A stretch of 64,000 nucleotides of DNA from UBA6107 sp964533735 (GTDB lineage: Bacteria > Chloroflexota > Anaerolineae > Anaerolineales > Anaerolineaceae). The notes under the pieces were generated by a model, which was given only the letters and a program-made list of their open reading frames with translations, was not told the DNA's origin and did not search any database. Positions 27,454 through 36,151 of the stretch are shown piece by piece. Position 1 is the stretch's first letter; each line of letters begins with the position of its first letter. The translations under genes and the position numbers were made by a program. Location: contig CAZHMD010000007.1 of the NCBI GenBank assembly GCA_964533735.1, forward strand, positions 70,977 through 134,976. The letters are read 5' to 3'.

Positions 27454-28695
27454 ATGGATATCAAACAGAAAATTGAACTGGCAAACCAACTTGCGTTTAA
27501 AAAATTGACTGATGCAGACCCTGTCCTGGTTGATATCGCACCAGCTATCGAGGTGATTCCGGGGTTGGAAGACAAGATGGTCATCCATTCTGGACCCCCC
27601 ATCACCTGGGATAGAATGTGCGGTGCCCAACGCGGAGCAGTGATTGGCGAAGTGATTTTTGAGGGATGGGCAAAGACCGTCGATGAGGCGGTAAAACTGC
27701 TTGATAGTGGAAGGATCAAACTGGAGCCAAATCACCACCACCAGACAGTTGGTCCAATGGCAGGTACCATCTCTGCCAATTCCTGGGTATACGTGGTTGA
27801 GAACAAAACCTTTGGAAACAAAGCTTTCTGCCGCCAGGTGGAGGGGATGCAGCAGTTTGGCGATTACAGTGAAAAAGCATTGGACGGGATGCGCTCCTGG
27901 AGAGACACCTTTGCACCTTCCCTGCGGGCAGCCCTAAAAGCCGATGGTGAGTTGCCGTTAAAACCGATCATCACGCAGGCGCTGCAAATGGGAGATGAGC
28001 TCCACAACCGGCACAGCGCTTCATCCGCGTTATTTGGAAATGCAATGGCCATAGGACTGACAAAAGCAGGGTTAAACCCTGATAAGCACATCCCGACGCT
28101 TTACCTGTTGAGGAATCATAACTTGATCTTTTTAGGCTTGGCCATGGCTTCCGGAAAAGCGATTGCTGATCCCGCGAGAAATGTGGATTACAGCACCATG
28201 GTGACTGCCATGTGCCGTAACGGAGTTGAGTTTGGCATCCGGGTGAGTGGATTGGGAGACGAATGGTTCACCGCTCCGGCGCCTTTTGTGAATGGTCTGT
28301 ATGTACCCGGTTTTTCAGATCAAGACGCTGGTTTAGACATGGGTGATTCAGCCATAACCGAGACGGTTGGTTGGGGCGGCTTTGTTTTGGGCGGCGCGAC
28401 AGGGATTTTGAGCCTGGTGGGAGGTACACCTGAAGAAGCGCTGGCTTATTCCCGTGAAATGAGAACCATCACCATCGGCGTTCATCCAACCTACAAAATG
28501 CCGATCTTTGGTTTTGAGGGCACACCTACCGGGATCGATATCCGCAAAGTGGTGCAAACAGGCAGTGCTCCCATCATTGACACTGCCATCGCTCATAAGG
28601 ATCCCGGTTACCCTAAAATCGGGGCAGGGTTGGTACGCGCGCCAATGGAGTGTTTCAAGAAAGCCTTGATCGCTTTTAGCCGGAAGTATCAATAA
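27454..28695 (+). CDS. DUF1116/YlbE-like protein (AllG-like, oxamate carbamoyltransferase family)
   Basis: A 413-residue cytoplasmic protein of the DUF1116 family. Recognisable features: HSGPPITWDRMCGAQRGA near residue 48, FEGWAKT, HHHQTVGPMAGTIS (about 90-103) and NHNLIFLGLAMASGK. In E. coli the homologue YlbE (AllG) works with FdrA (AllF) and YlbF (AllH) as oxamate carbamoyltransferase in allantoin breakdown. The start chosen is the ATG at 27454 with GGAGGA 7 bases upstream. An in-frame ATG at 27388 would add 22 poorly conserved residues. The FdrA-like gene follows after 19 bases. I find no AllH (DUF2877) or carbamate kinase gene in the window, so the exact reaction is open. Confidence 0.85.
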   Translation: MDIKQKIELANQLAFKKLTDADPVLVDIAPAIEVIPGLEDKMVIHSGPPITWDRMCGAQRGAVIGEVIFEGWAKTVDEAVKLLDSGRIKLEPNHHHQTVGPMAGTISANSWVYVVENKTFGNKAFCRQVEGMQQFGDYSEKALDGMRSWRDTFAPSLRAALKADGELPLKPIITQALQMGDELHNRHSASSALFGNAMAIGLTKAGLNPDKHIPTLYLLRNHNLIFLGLAMASGKAIADPARNVDYSTMVTAMCRNGVEFGIRVSGLGDEWFTAPAPFVNGLYVPGFSDQDAGLDMGDSAITETVGWGGFVLGGATGILSLVGGTPEEALAYSREMRTITIGVHPTYKMPIFGFEGTPTGIDIRKVVQTGSAPIIDTAIAHKDPGYPKIGAGLVRAPMECFKKALIAFSRKYQ

Positions 28696-28714
28696 GAAAT
28701 GGAATGAAGGAAAA

Positions 28715-30232
28715 ATGGTCACTGGCATAACCATCCGTAAAAACCAATACTATGATTCTGTATTCCTGATGGGATTTAATAATCGCCTGTCCAAGGTTGA
28801 TGGCGTGATTCAAACCGCGGTTTTGATGGGATCTGATTCCAACAAAGAGGTTTTAACTGATCTTGGATTTGTAAATGCAGAAGTGAGCGCTGCCACAGCC
28901 AATGATCTTGTTGTCGGCGTTACCGCAGAAACACAGGCGGTTTTGGACGGGATCATGCAGTCCTTCGACCAGTGGCTGGTTGAAGTCAACACTACCCGGT
29001 CAACTGCCGATATTCGCACCCTTGATGCTGCAATTGCTGCCAGACCGGATGCAAACCTTGTTGTTATTTCGGTTCCTGGTGAGTTTGCTGCCCACGAAAC
29101 AAAAATAGCCCTCGAAGCTGGAAAGCACGTGTTCCTGTTTAGCGACAATGTTGCCGTCGAAGATGAAATTTCTCTCAAGACTTATGCCCGGTCGCGCGGG
29201 CTGCTGGTAATGGGCCCTGATTGCGGAACCAGCCTGATCGGCGGTATTGGGGTTGGGTTTGCCAATGCAGTGCGAAAAGGAAAAATTGGCGTAATCGCCG
29301 CTGCTGGGACTGGATTGCAGGAATTCACCTGTATGGTGCATAACGCCGGGTATGGCATTTCTCACGGCATTGGCACTGGTGGTCGCGATCTTTCGGATGC
29401 GGTTGGAGGATTAACCACCTTGGCCGCCCTGGATGCGCTTGAAAATGATCCTTCCACCGGGGTCATCGCGATACTTTCCAAGCCACCCGGTGAGAAAACA
29501 CTGGTGAAGTTAGTTGAAAGAATCAAGACGTGTAAAAAACCTGTGGTGTGTTGTTTTCTGGGGATCTCACGCAAGATCGAGGGAGAAGGAACCTTTTTTT
29601 CACGCGCAAAGTTAATTGATGATGCGGTGCAATTGTCAATCAAAGCCATCGGTGGTGAACCCAAACAAATGCCTGCAGAGGGTTCTGACCAACAAGTGAA
29701 TGAAGTGAATAAAGGAAAATACTTGCGTGGGGTTTTCGCTGGCGGTACTTTCTGTTACCAGGCGCAGCAGATCCTTAGGGATGCGGGCATCAAGGTGTAT
29801 TCCAATGGACCTCTGGATAAAAAACTCACCCTGGAGCACCCAAACCAGAGCAAAGAAAACACCATCGTTGACATGGGAGATGAGTACTTTATGGTCGGGC
29901 GCCCACACCCGATGATCGATGGCAGTCAGCGTGCCCTGCGCATCATCAAAGAAGCACAGGATCCCCAGGTGGGCATACTGCTGCTTGATTTTATCCTGGG
30001 CTACAACTCCTCCACGGACCCGGTGGGTGAGCTGGTCGAAGCCATCCAAAAGGCGAAGCAAATCGCGGAAAACCGCGGAGACTCCTTGATCATTGTCGCC
30101 TCAATGTGCGGCACTGAAGGTGATCCGCAGGACCTGGCTTTGCAGACCCGGATGCTCAAGGAATGCGGCGCAGTTGTATTCAACAGCAACGCACAAGCCA
30201 CCCTATATTGCGTGAACTTAATGGCGAGGTAA
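28715..30232 (+). CDS. fdrA: FdrA-like protein (AllF-like, CoA-ligase fold)
   Basis: A 505-residue protein of the FdrA family, built like succinyl-CoA synthetase alpha and beta subunits. The N-terminal CoA-binding part carries LVVISVPGEFAAHE and MGPDCGTSLIGG (about 165-176) where true CoA ligases have a GPNCPG-type loop. The ligase-CoA region follows (GVIAAAGTGLQE, GIGTGGRDLSDAVGG). The C-terminal third contains the second ligase-like region (LLDFILGYNSSTDP). E. coli FdrA is 555 residues. AAGGA lies 5 bases before the ATG. It is encoded between the DUF1116 gene and a 57-residue partner, which suggests a complex of the three. Confidence 0.88.
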   Translation: MVTGITIRKNQYYDSVFLMGFNNRLSKVDGVIQTAVLMGSDSNKEVLTDLGFVNAEVSAATANDLVVGVTAETQAVLDGIMQSFDQWLVEVNTTRSTADIRTLDAAIAARPDANLVVISVPGEFAAHETKIALEAGKHVFLFSDNVAVEDEISLKTYARSRGLLVMGPDCGTSLIGGIGVGFANAVRKGKIGVIAAAGTGLQEFTCMVHNAGYGISHGIGTGGRDLSDAVGGLTTLAALDALENDPSTGVIAILSKPPGEKTLVKLVERIKTCKKPVVCCFLGISRKIEGEGTFFSRAKLIDDAVQLSIKAIGGEPKQMPAEGSDQQVNEVNKGKYLRGVFAGGTFCYQAQQILRDAGIKVYSNGPLDKKLTLEHPNQSKENTIVDMGDEYFMVGRPHPMIDGSQRALRIIKEAQDPQVGILLLDFILGYNSSTDPVGELVEAIQKAKQIAENRGDSLIIVASMCGTEGDPQDLALQTRMLKECGAVVFNSNAQATLYCVNLMAR

Positions 30233-30235
30233 AAA

Positions 30236-30409
30236 ATGCCTGATCAGGTGAATCAATTACTGAATAATCCCCTTATCGTCATCAATATTGGAGTGGATAA
30301 GTTTGCCCAAAACCTTGAGGACCAGAAGGTTGAAGTCATCCATGTGGACTGGAAGCCCCCTGCAGGTGGGGACCAGGAGATGATCAATATCCTGGATCAG
30401 CTGTTGTAG
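30236..30409 (+). CDS. 57-residue protein associated with FdrA/DUF1116
   Basis: A short gene starting 3 bases after the FdrA stop. The product begins MPDQVNQLLN, has a beta-strand-like LIVINIGVDKFAQNLE and a distinctive end VIHVDWKPPAGGD followed by an amphipathic tail ILDQLL. From memory, a similar HVDWxPPAGGD segment accompanies FdrA operons in other bacteria, alone or fused to a partner; this should be checked. It is probably a small subunit or docking piece of the FdrA-DUF1116 complex. A decayed copy of its 3' end is present at 53202-53260. Confidence 0.8.
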   Translation: MPDQVNQLLNNPLIVINIGVDKFAQNLEDQKVEVIHVDWKPPAGGDQEMINILDQLL

Positions 30410-30440
30410 GGTTCGATTGTAAAGAATACTAAGATCTTCC

Positions 30441-32504
30441 TTACGAGACGAACCTTTCCCCTGTTTGCCAATTTAGGCGAAGTTGGTGTCCGAAACAAGT
30501 TACTTTGATTTCGCCTGGATCATATTCCGCTTGAACAAAGGGATTATCATATCGAGGGTAATCTTCCAGTGAGATTTCCACTCCGTTTACGCTTAAAGCA
30601 TGATTCCAACCGAATTGAATTTCACCGTTACCCGGTGAATTAAAATGGACGTTTAATCCATTAAAAGTGAGATTTGCAGCAGAGCATTTCTCTACGAATT
30701 CGTCAAACTCGCCATCGTCAACCTTTCGACCCATCTGGCAAACCCAAATGTTTTGATCACCAATCGCGATCACTTCCCGCCCAAAATCTTCAGGGTTTTT
30801 CCGGAATTCGATTTCATCTGATCTGGCATCCTCACCATTCCAGAAGTAAGGATGCTGTGAAAGGAGCGCTAAATAACCTTCCCCTTTGCGTGCAAAAATC
30901 CATCCATTGCGTTCAACCACCTCATCGAATTTATCCTTGGGCAGCCAGGCATGGGTGTAAAAGTGTTTGATGGGAACGTAAAGCGCGGGAATTCGTTTGA
31001 TATTGTAAACAATAATTGAAACATTCTTATATTGAGCGGCGCGCGGCAGTAAACCATTCCCGGCCCAATAATTTGGAGTTACCCCTTCAACTTTTGCCGG
31101 ATGTGTTGTAAAACAAACCGCATCTTGTCCAAGCGTTGCCTGCCAGATGTGCTGCTGGTCACCGCCAAAACCCTTTCGATAATCCTGCGCTGTTGAAAGC
31201 ATATAATCAGGTGTTTTATAAGTATAAATATTTACTTCCTGCCGCATATTTCGACAAACATCACGCTCAAGGATTTTTCCTAAAAAAGGGAGCAATTTCA
31301 ATGTCTTCAGCGTGTGTAATAAACCGCGGTAGGACGAAAAAGTATCCAGGAAACTGTTTTGCCACCAATTGAAGGCATCGAACATGTTAATTGTAAGAGC
31401 TGCATTTTTTGGATGGATGTAGGCTTCGTTTGTCAGGAACAACATTCCTGATTCAAAATCGTGTTCGTTGTATGTCAGGTCCCATTTTTTTGCATCTTGA
31501 ATGCGATGCCCCATGCGTTGACGGTTTATAAAAGTTAAGTCCAGGTTTTGAGCAATTGCATTTATCGCTGAAGGCAGGCGATAACCGCTTAATGCAAATG
31601 CAATGGCAGACATGTTATCAAACCCTGAAAATATTCCCATACCAAACAACAATTTGCTGGTATCGGCGGTTCCTTCATTGGAAGCCCATTTTTTTGTATT
31701 TTCGTAGGCTCGCCCATGGGTTGACCCGAATACCCCTTTATAGGAGTTGAGTGCAATATCAAGCAAAATCAAATCGATCACGGTCTCTGACCGATCTTTA
31801 ATTTCTTGATCTTCAGCAAAATCAAACAACGAAAGCAGGGCAACCAGGTCTTCATCATAATAAACATGAGAAAGCCATTCGCTGAATCCAGATCGGAATC
31901 GCATGTCCAACCAGTGTAAAATGCGGGGACGATTTTTTTCCACCTTCTGTTGACCAGTCTCACCGGTGTTCTTGAAAACTTCCTCCGGGTACATTTGTCC
32001 GGCTAGATACGCAGCGGATGTAAACAGGATATAGTGATTTTCGGTCCAGGTGCACAGCGAATCAAGGCCCGGCTCATCAGGAAAGTATTTGAAATTCAGG
32101 ACGGTTTGTTTTGTTCGCTCGAGTAAACCCGGAGGTAATAATTGAGTCGGGATTAGATGACTTTTTCCAGTTCTTTGTGCTTGACTCTCCAATAACCTGA
32201 TAAACCCGTGAATAACGAAGTCTGAACAATCTTTGCGGGCATCGATAAAATCCAGTGCGGCATACAGGATGCCTTCGTAGGCTGGTCCACCTGCTGCCAG
32301 CCGCGCCATTTCGTACCAGGCTGGCTTGGTGTTTTCAGGCGCTGGGTTTTTGAGAATGTGCTCGAAATAAGCCTGGCGGCGAGATTCGTAATCAGGGAGA
32401 AAGGGTGTTTCAGAAAACGTATCAGCAACCGGAGCTTCAGGATAGTTTTTTGGAGCAAGACCCGACGATTTGATCTGATATTCAGGTTGGGTGTGTACCG
32501 TCAT
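30441..32504 (-). CDS. Unrecognised 687-residue cytoplasmic protein, likely carbohydrate-active
   Basis: I cannot assign this protein to a named family. It has no signal peptide or membrane segment. The first ~450 residues look all-helical with repeating aromatic and charged motifs (TWTENHYILFTSAAYLAGQ, about residues 152-170; FGSTHGRAYENTKKW; EGTADTSKL), in the style of an alpha/alpha-toroid. The last ~200 residues are beta-rich (aromatic strands such as GYLALLSQHPYFW and NVHFNSPGNGEIQFGW). That two-part layout is common in polysaccharide lyases and hydrolases. The gene lies 2 bases behind a GPH-type sugar symporter, in an operon with Gfo/Idh/MocA and ThuA-like genes. This supports a role in processing an imported oligosaccharide or glycoside inside the cell. 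Confidence 0.75.
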   Translation of the reverse strand: MTVHTQPEYQIKSSGLAPKNYPEAPVADTFSETPFLPDYESRRQAYFEHILKNPAPENTKPAWYEMARLAAGGPAYEGILYAALDFIDARKDCSDFVIHGFIRLLESQAQRTGKSHLIPTQLLPPGLLERTKQTVLNFKYFPDEPGLDSLCTWTENHYILFTSAAYLAGQMYPEEVFKNTGETGQQKVEKNRPRILHWLDMRFRSGFSEWLSHVYYDEDLVALLSLFDFAEDQEIKDRSETVIDLILLDIALNSYKGVFGSTHGRAYENTKKWASNEGTADTSKLLFGMGIFSGFDNMSAIAFALSGYRLPSAINAIAQNLDLTFINRQRMGHRIQDAKKWDLTYNEHDFESGMLFLTNEAYIHPKNAALTINMFDAFNWWQNSFLDTFSSYRGLLHTLKTLKLLPFLGKILERDVCRNMRQEVNIYTYKTPDYMLSTAQDYRKGFGGDQQHIWQATLGQDAVCFTTHPAKVEGVTPNYWAGNGLLPRAAQYKNVSIIVYNIKRIPALYVPIKHFYTHAWLPKDKFDEVVERNGWIFARKGEGYLALLSQHPYFWNGEDARSDEIEFRKNPEDFGREVIAIGDQNIWVCQMGRKVDDGEFDEFVEKCSAANLTFNGLNVHFNSPGNGEIQFGWNHALSVNGVEISLEDYPRYDNPFVQAEYDPGEIKVTCFGHQLRLNWQTGERFVS

Positions 32505-32506
32505 GT

Positions 32507-33949
32507 TTACCCTAAAAGCTTCCTTGTAAGTTCCGCTTTTTCAACTTCGTCCACTGGTTCGTGCGCACGTTGTTTCGACAGCAATATATTCAAGCGGCGG
32601 TGCAGGTCTGGAGTGAGCGGGAATTTGAGAGCAAAGAACAAGGCGAATGCCAGTAAAACAATCGGGAATAGCATGAAAATGAGCCGCAGCACAAGTAGGA
32701 ATGTCTCACTCTGCGGTTGTTCGATAAGTTTTGTCGCGCCATCGATGGTTTGCTGAACCGGACGTACATAACCAGCCCAACCGATCGCGTTCGAAACAGC
32801 GAAGATCGCCAATGCTGAGCTGAATTTTCGAATAAATGTAACCAATGCCGAATAAATGCCTTCACGCCGCTCGCCGCTGCGCAGCTCATCAACATCCGGG
32901 ATATCAGGGAAGATGGCATAGATCATCACGACGATTCCACCTGTACCCAGGCCAACGATTGCCGCGAAAACATAAACCCAGGCCGCCCCGTTGGTAGGGC
33001 TTAGCAAGAAGCTGACGATCATGGCTGCCACCCAGATGATCAAGCCGATAATGTAACCACGAATTTTACTCGTCCGCTTGCTTAATGCAATATAAAATGG
33101 AAGTGAAACAACCTGTGCAATGAGAAGTGTGCCGTTAACAAAACTGACTTCCGCACTCCGCAGAAGGTAATACTTTACAAAATATGCCACGATAGTGCTG
33201 ACCGTATCAATAGCAACAAAGGCGAATAAATACATGGCGAGCGTATAAAGGAATGTGCGGTTTTTGAATGGTTCGAGAAAAGCCGTTTTCCAATTGAAAG
33301 GCTTGGGTGGACTTTGGAATTCAGGGCGTTCTTTAACAGCAGTAACAGTAGCGATAAACGGAAGTGCAAAAAACACGCCCATTGCCAATCCCATGACGAT
33401 GTAGCCGGTATGAACATCCGGGAAGGCTTTGACGACCTCCAGCGGTACTAATGCTGCCACGATAGAGGCAACAGTTGAGAAGAAGATGCGCACAGAACTG
33501 AGCGAAGATCTTTCGTGATAATCCAGCGTTATTTCGGAATGCAAAGCATTGTAATTTAGCATAACAATACTCACCACGGTCGAAAAAAACAGGTAACTAA
33601 GGATAACCACCACGAAACGAGTGGTCTCGGACTCCATGCTGAATGGGTAAAAAAGTGCCACAAAAGATAAAAATATCAATGGGATACCTGCGAGTAAGTA
33701 CGGGCGCCGCCGCCCAAGGCGGGTGCGTGTGCGATCTGCCAGCAGTCCTTCAAATGGATCTGTAATGCTGTCATAGATCTTGCTGATTAAGATCACTGTT
33801 CCTGCCAGTGCCGGGGCAATCCTTACGACGTCGGTTAGAAAAATCAAGTAATAGAAACTGACCACTACCCCGGAACCACCACCATAGATATCACCTAACC
33901 CGTAACCAATTTTGGTCCACCAACTCAGTTTTCCACTATTCACAGCCAT
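32507..33949 (-). CDS. GPH-family glycoside/pentoside/hexuronide:cation symporter
   Basis: A 480-residue transporter with about 12 membrane segments, of the MelB/XynB/YicJ group. The N-terminus has KIGYGLGDIYGGG, typical of the family (YGxGDxG), and the cytoplasmic loop 2-3 has DPFEGLLADRTRTRLGRRRPYLL (split over about residues 62-84). AAGGAG lies just before the ATG. It probably imports the oligosaccharide or uronide used by the adjacent 687-residue enzyme. The substrate cannot be read from the sequence. Confidence 0.93.
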   Translation of the reverse strand: MAVNSGKLSWWTKIGYGLGDIYGGGSGVVVSFYYLIFLTDVVRIAPALAGTVILISKIYDSITDPFEGLLADRTRTRLGRRRPYLLAGIPLIFLSFVALFYPFSMESETTRFVVVILSYLFFSTVVSIVMLNYNALHSEITLDYHERSSLSSVRIFFSTVASIVAALVPLEVVKAFPDVHTGYIVMGLAMGVFFALPFIATVTAVKERPEFQSPPKPFNWKTAFLEPFKNRTFLYTLAMYLFAFVAIDTVSTIVAYFVKYYLLRSAEVSFVNGTLLIAQVVSLPFYIALSKRTSKIRGYIIGLIIWVAAMIVSFLLSPTNGAAWVYVFAAIVGLGTGGIVVMIYAIFPDIPDVDELRSGERREGIYSALVTFIRKFSSALAIFAVSNAIGWAGYVRPVQQTIDGATKLIEQPQSETFLLVLRLIFMLFPIVLLAFALFFALKFPLTPDLHRRLNILLSKQRAHEPVDEVEKAELTRKLLG

Positions 33950-33982
33950 GATGTCTCCTTTATTAGTAATTAACGGTTATTT

Positions 33983-34993
33983 TTATTTGAGTTGATTTTC
34001 GACCATTGATTTTTGCCCTGTTCTGGCTGACTGATAAATGGCTTCAACGACAGACAATGTGACTAAAGACTCTTGAACCGGGCATAGGGGAGGTTCTCCA
34101 TTTTGAACCCACGATCCAAATGCTTCAAGGCTCCTTTGTAGCGCATGAACACCCCATATTGGCGGAAGTTGCCTGCGGATATTGACTCCAATGAATTTGA
34201 CATTTGGCCAGGGTTTATTGGAATAAACTCCCGTTCCAATATCTCCATATACCTCAATTGTCACAGCCTGCTCGCTTGCAGAGGCCATGGTAGTTGATAT
34301 TTGTAGCAATGCCCCATCCGACATTTCTACAATTCCCTGGGCAAGGTCCTCCACTTCGACATTCTTGAATTTACTTTGTTTTGTAACGCCGACTGCTGCA
34401 ATTGGTTGACTGCCTAAAGCCCACAATGCAATATCAAGAAAGTGGCTTCCCTGGGTGATCAGTGTTCCGCCGCCTGCTGATGAAATATTTTTATGCCAGG
34501 CTGATTTTTCAAAGTAGTCCTGTCTCCGATGCCAGGGAACATTAATGCGTACAGAAAAGATTTTTCCAAGCTTTCCACTTTGAATTGCGCGCGCTAGTGC
34601 ATAACAGCCATTATCGTAGCGATATTGATAATTGACTGCAACTTTCACCCGCGCTAATTTTGCTAACCGGGAAATTTCCACTGCTTCTGAATAGGTTCTT
34701 GTCACAGGCTTTTCTACAAAAACGGCTTTTTTGGCTTCAATTGCCGCCTTGATCATCTCAAAATGCAAGTAATGAGGTACCGCCAGGTAGACTGCATCCA
34801 CATCTGATGCCAGGACTTTAGTGAAATCGGATTCTGTTTGTGGAATGCCAAAGCGTTTTGCCAAGCCCTCAGCTCGTACCAAATCCACGTCACAAGCTGT
34901 AGTCATTTGGATCCGTCTACTCAACTTCCCAAAGAGGGCAGTATATTGTGCAATTTCTCCGCAACCAATAATGGCAAGCGTTACTTTATCCAT
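33983..34993 (-). CDS. Gfo/Idh/MocA-family NAD(P)-dependent oxidoreductase
   Basis: A 336-residue sugar dehydrogenase-type protein. The N-terminal Rossmann fold starts with IIGCGEIAQY. VEKPVTRTY (about 95-103) carries the EKP motif. TQGSHFLDIALWALG (about 180-194) holds the conserved His and Asp next to the substrate. Members oxidise or reduce sugar hydroxyls, often at C3, with NAD(P). GGAGG lies before the ATG. Together with the adjoining ThuA-like gene it suggests 3-keto-sugar chemistry, as in the ThuAB trehalose route. That is an inference from context only. Confidence 0.92.
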   Translation of the reverse strand: MDKVTLAIIGCGEIAQYTALFGKLSRRIQMTTACDVDLVRAEGLAKRFGIPQTESDFTKVLASDVDAVYLAVPHYLHFEMIKAAIEAKKAVFVEKPVTRTYSEAVEISRLAKLARVKVAVNYQYRYDNGCYALARAIQSGKLGKIFSVRINVPWHRRQDYFEKSAWHKNISSAGGGTLITQGSHFLDIALWALGSQPIAAVGVTKQSKFKNVEVEDLAQGIVEMSDGALLQISTTMASASEQAVTIEVYGDIGTGVYSNKPWPNVKFIGVNIRRQLPPIWGVHALQRSLEAFGSWVQNGEPPLCPVQESLVTLSVVEAIYQSARTGQKSMVENQLK

Positions 34994-35032
34994 AAATCCT
35001 CCAGTAAAGCATCAGGAATTCTGCTTCCCGAT

Positions 35033-35635
35033 TCAATTATTACACACCCATTCCAAGGCGCGTTTCAACACTTTCTGGTATGCAGGGTTAATCATGCTCC
35101 CGGTCGTGTGTCCAGGAAGGGCATAACAGACCTTTCCTTTTCCATAAAGAGTTGTCCAAACAATTGGTATCTCTTTTGATTCTAATTTTGCAGAGAAATG
35201 GACGAGCACCTGGTCATTTAACTCATGGATGTACAATTCATCTCTAATCGAAAAATTGGGTATATCAGAAAAGATTTGGCTGTTTTGATTGATTACTTCG
35301 ATCTTACCGACTTTTCCGTGCTCAATAAATCGTCCTCCAAGAATTTGGAAGTAAGAAAAAGTTTCCTTGAATGAAGCCGTGGCTGCATGAATTGCCAGTA
35401 TTCCGCCACCAGACTGGACAAATCCATCGAGTTTTGAGAGTGCCATGGGGGTGATTGACTTATGGTGAAAATTTAGAACTAATGCTGAATACAACCCCAT
35501 GTCAGAGGGGGTTTTTTCTAAGGAATTAACATGATCAAAGGAAAACCCACTCATTTTTCGGAGGGCATTGTCCAAAGCAAAACGGCCTAACAGCGGAGGG
35601 TGAAAAAATCCATCGGTGACAAGCAAGACTTTCAT
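35033..35635 (-). CDS. ThuA-like domain protein
   Basis: A 200-residue protein of the ThuA family (class I glutamine-amidotransferase-like flavodoxin fold). It starts MKVLLVTDGFFHPP and contains GGGILAIHAATASF (about residues 87-100) and GKGKVCYALPGHTTGS near the C-terminus, the usual ThuA landmarks. The start chosen is the ATG at 35635 with AAAGG upstream; a longer frame to 35701 adds 22 basic residues without family match. It is first in the four-gene minus-strand operon. ThuA proteins take part in sugar oxidation or isomerisation by an incompletely known mechanism. Confidence 0.88.
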   Translation of the reverse strand: MKVLLVTDGFFHPPLLGRFALDNALRKMSGFSFDHVNSLEKTPSDMGLYSALVLNFHHKSITPMALSKLDGFVQSGGGILAIHAATASFKETFSYFQILGGRFIEHGKVGKIEVINQNSQIFSDIPNFSIRDELYIHELNDQVLVHFSAKLESKEIPIVWTTLYGKGKVCYALPGHTTGSMINPAYQKVLKRALEWVCNN

Positions 35636-35960
35636 TATTTTTAACCTTTTCCGAACCGTTTTCAAATGACCAGCCTTTGCAGATTTATTGATGTAAAACA
35701 ACTGGAATTTACCTTAACCAAGACACATAAACAGCCTTTTTGATTCTTTTGAATAATTGAGAATCCCGTTTTGCCTTGAAATTACTCTCAGGTTAATAAA
35801 ATTCTACGCATCCTGTAGATTAGTCTTTAAATATCTGTAACTAAGGGCGTAAAAGAAACCTGAAGCTAAAAAAGATACTTGGATTCTGAGCATATGAGGT
35901 TTACAGAATATTGTAATGTACATATAGTATAAGTAAAAGTTGATTGAGTATGTAACAAAC

Positions 35961-35981
35961 TGTATTACTCTTTGTAATACA
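35961..35981. promoter_or_regulatory. Perfect inverted repeat, candidate operator
   Basis: TGTATTAC (35961-35968) and GTAATACA (35974-35981) are perfect 8-base arms around a 5-base spacer. The position between divergent operons and the short spacing suit a dimeric regulator. No T-run suggests termination. The regulator is unknown. Confidence 0.4.
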
Positions 35982-36080
35982 CAAGAAAACTATTGTCAGA
36001 AGTTTGAGGAGTTTCTTGTTCAACCATCGAATCCGATACAATTTGAGTGATCAGTGATTTTATAGTTCCGATGACCTGGA

Positions 36081-36089
36081 TGATATAAT
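36081..36089 (+). promoter_or_regulatory. Extended -10 promoter element upstream of the flavoprotein gene
   Basis: TGATATAAT matches an extended -10 (TGn followed by a perfect TATAAT) 62 bases before the ATG at 36152. No good -35 is seen 17 bases upstream, which is tolerated with an extended -10. Confidence 0.4.
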
Positions 36090-36151
36090 GCAAAAACCTG
36101 ATCAACGGATTTATAAATGAACCAATTCTGGTATTCCCGAGGCGTAAACGC

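Larger units (their letters stand above)
35636..36151. other. Divergent intergenic region, about 500 bases
   Basis: An AT-rich region between the divergent ThuA operon (minus) and the flavoprotein gene (plus). It contains a perfect inverted repeat at 35961-35981 and an extended -10 at 36081-36089. It should hold the promoters of both operons. I see no gene-like frame. Confidence 0.6.
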
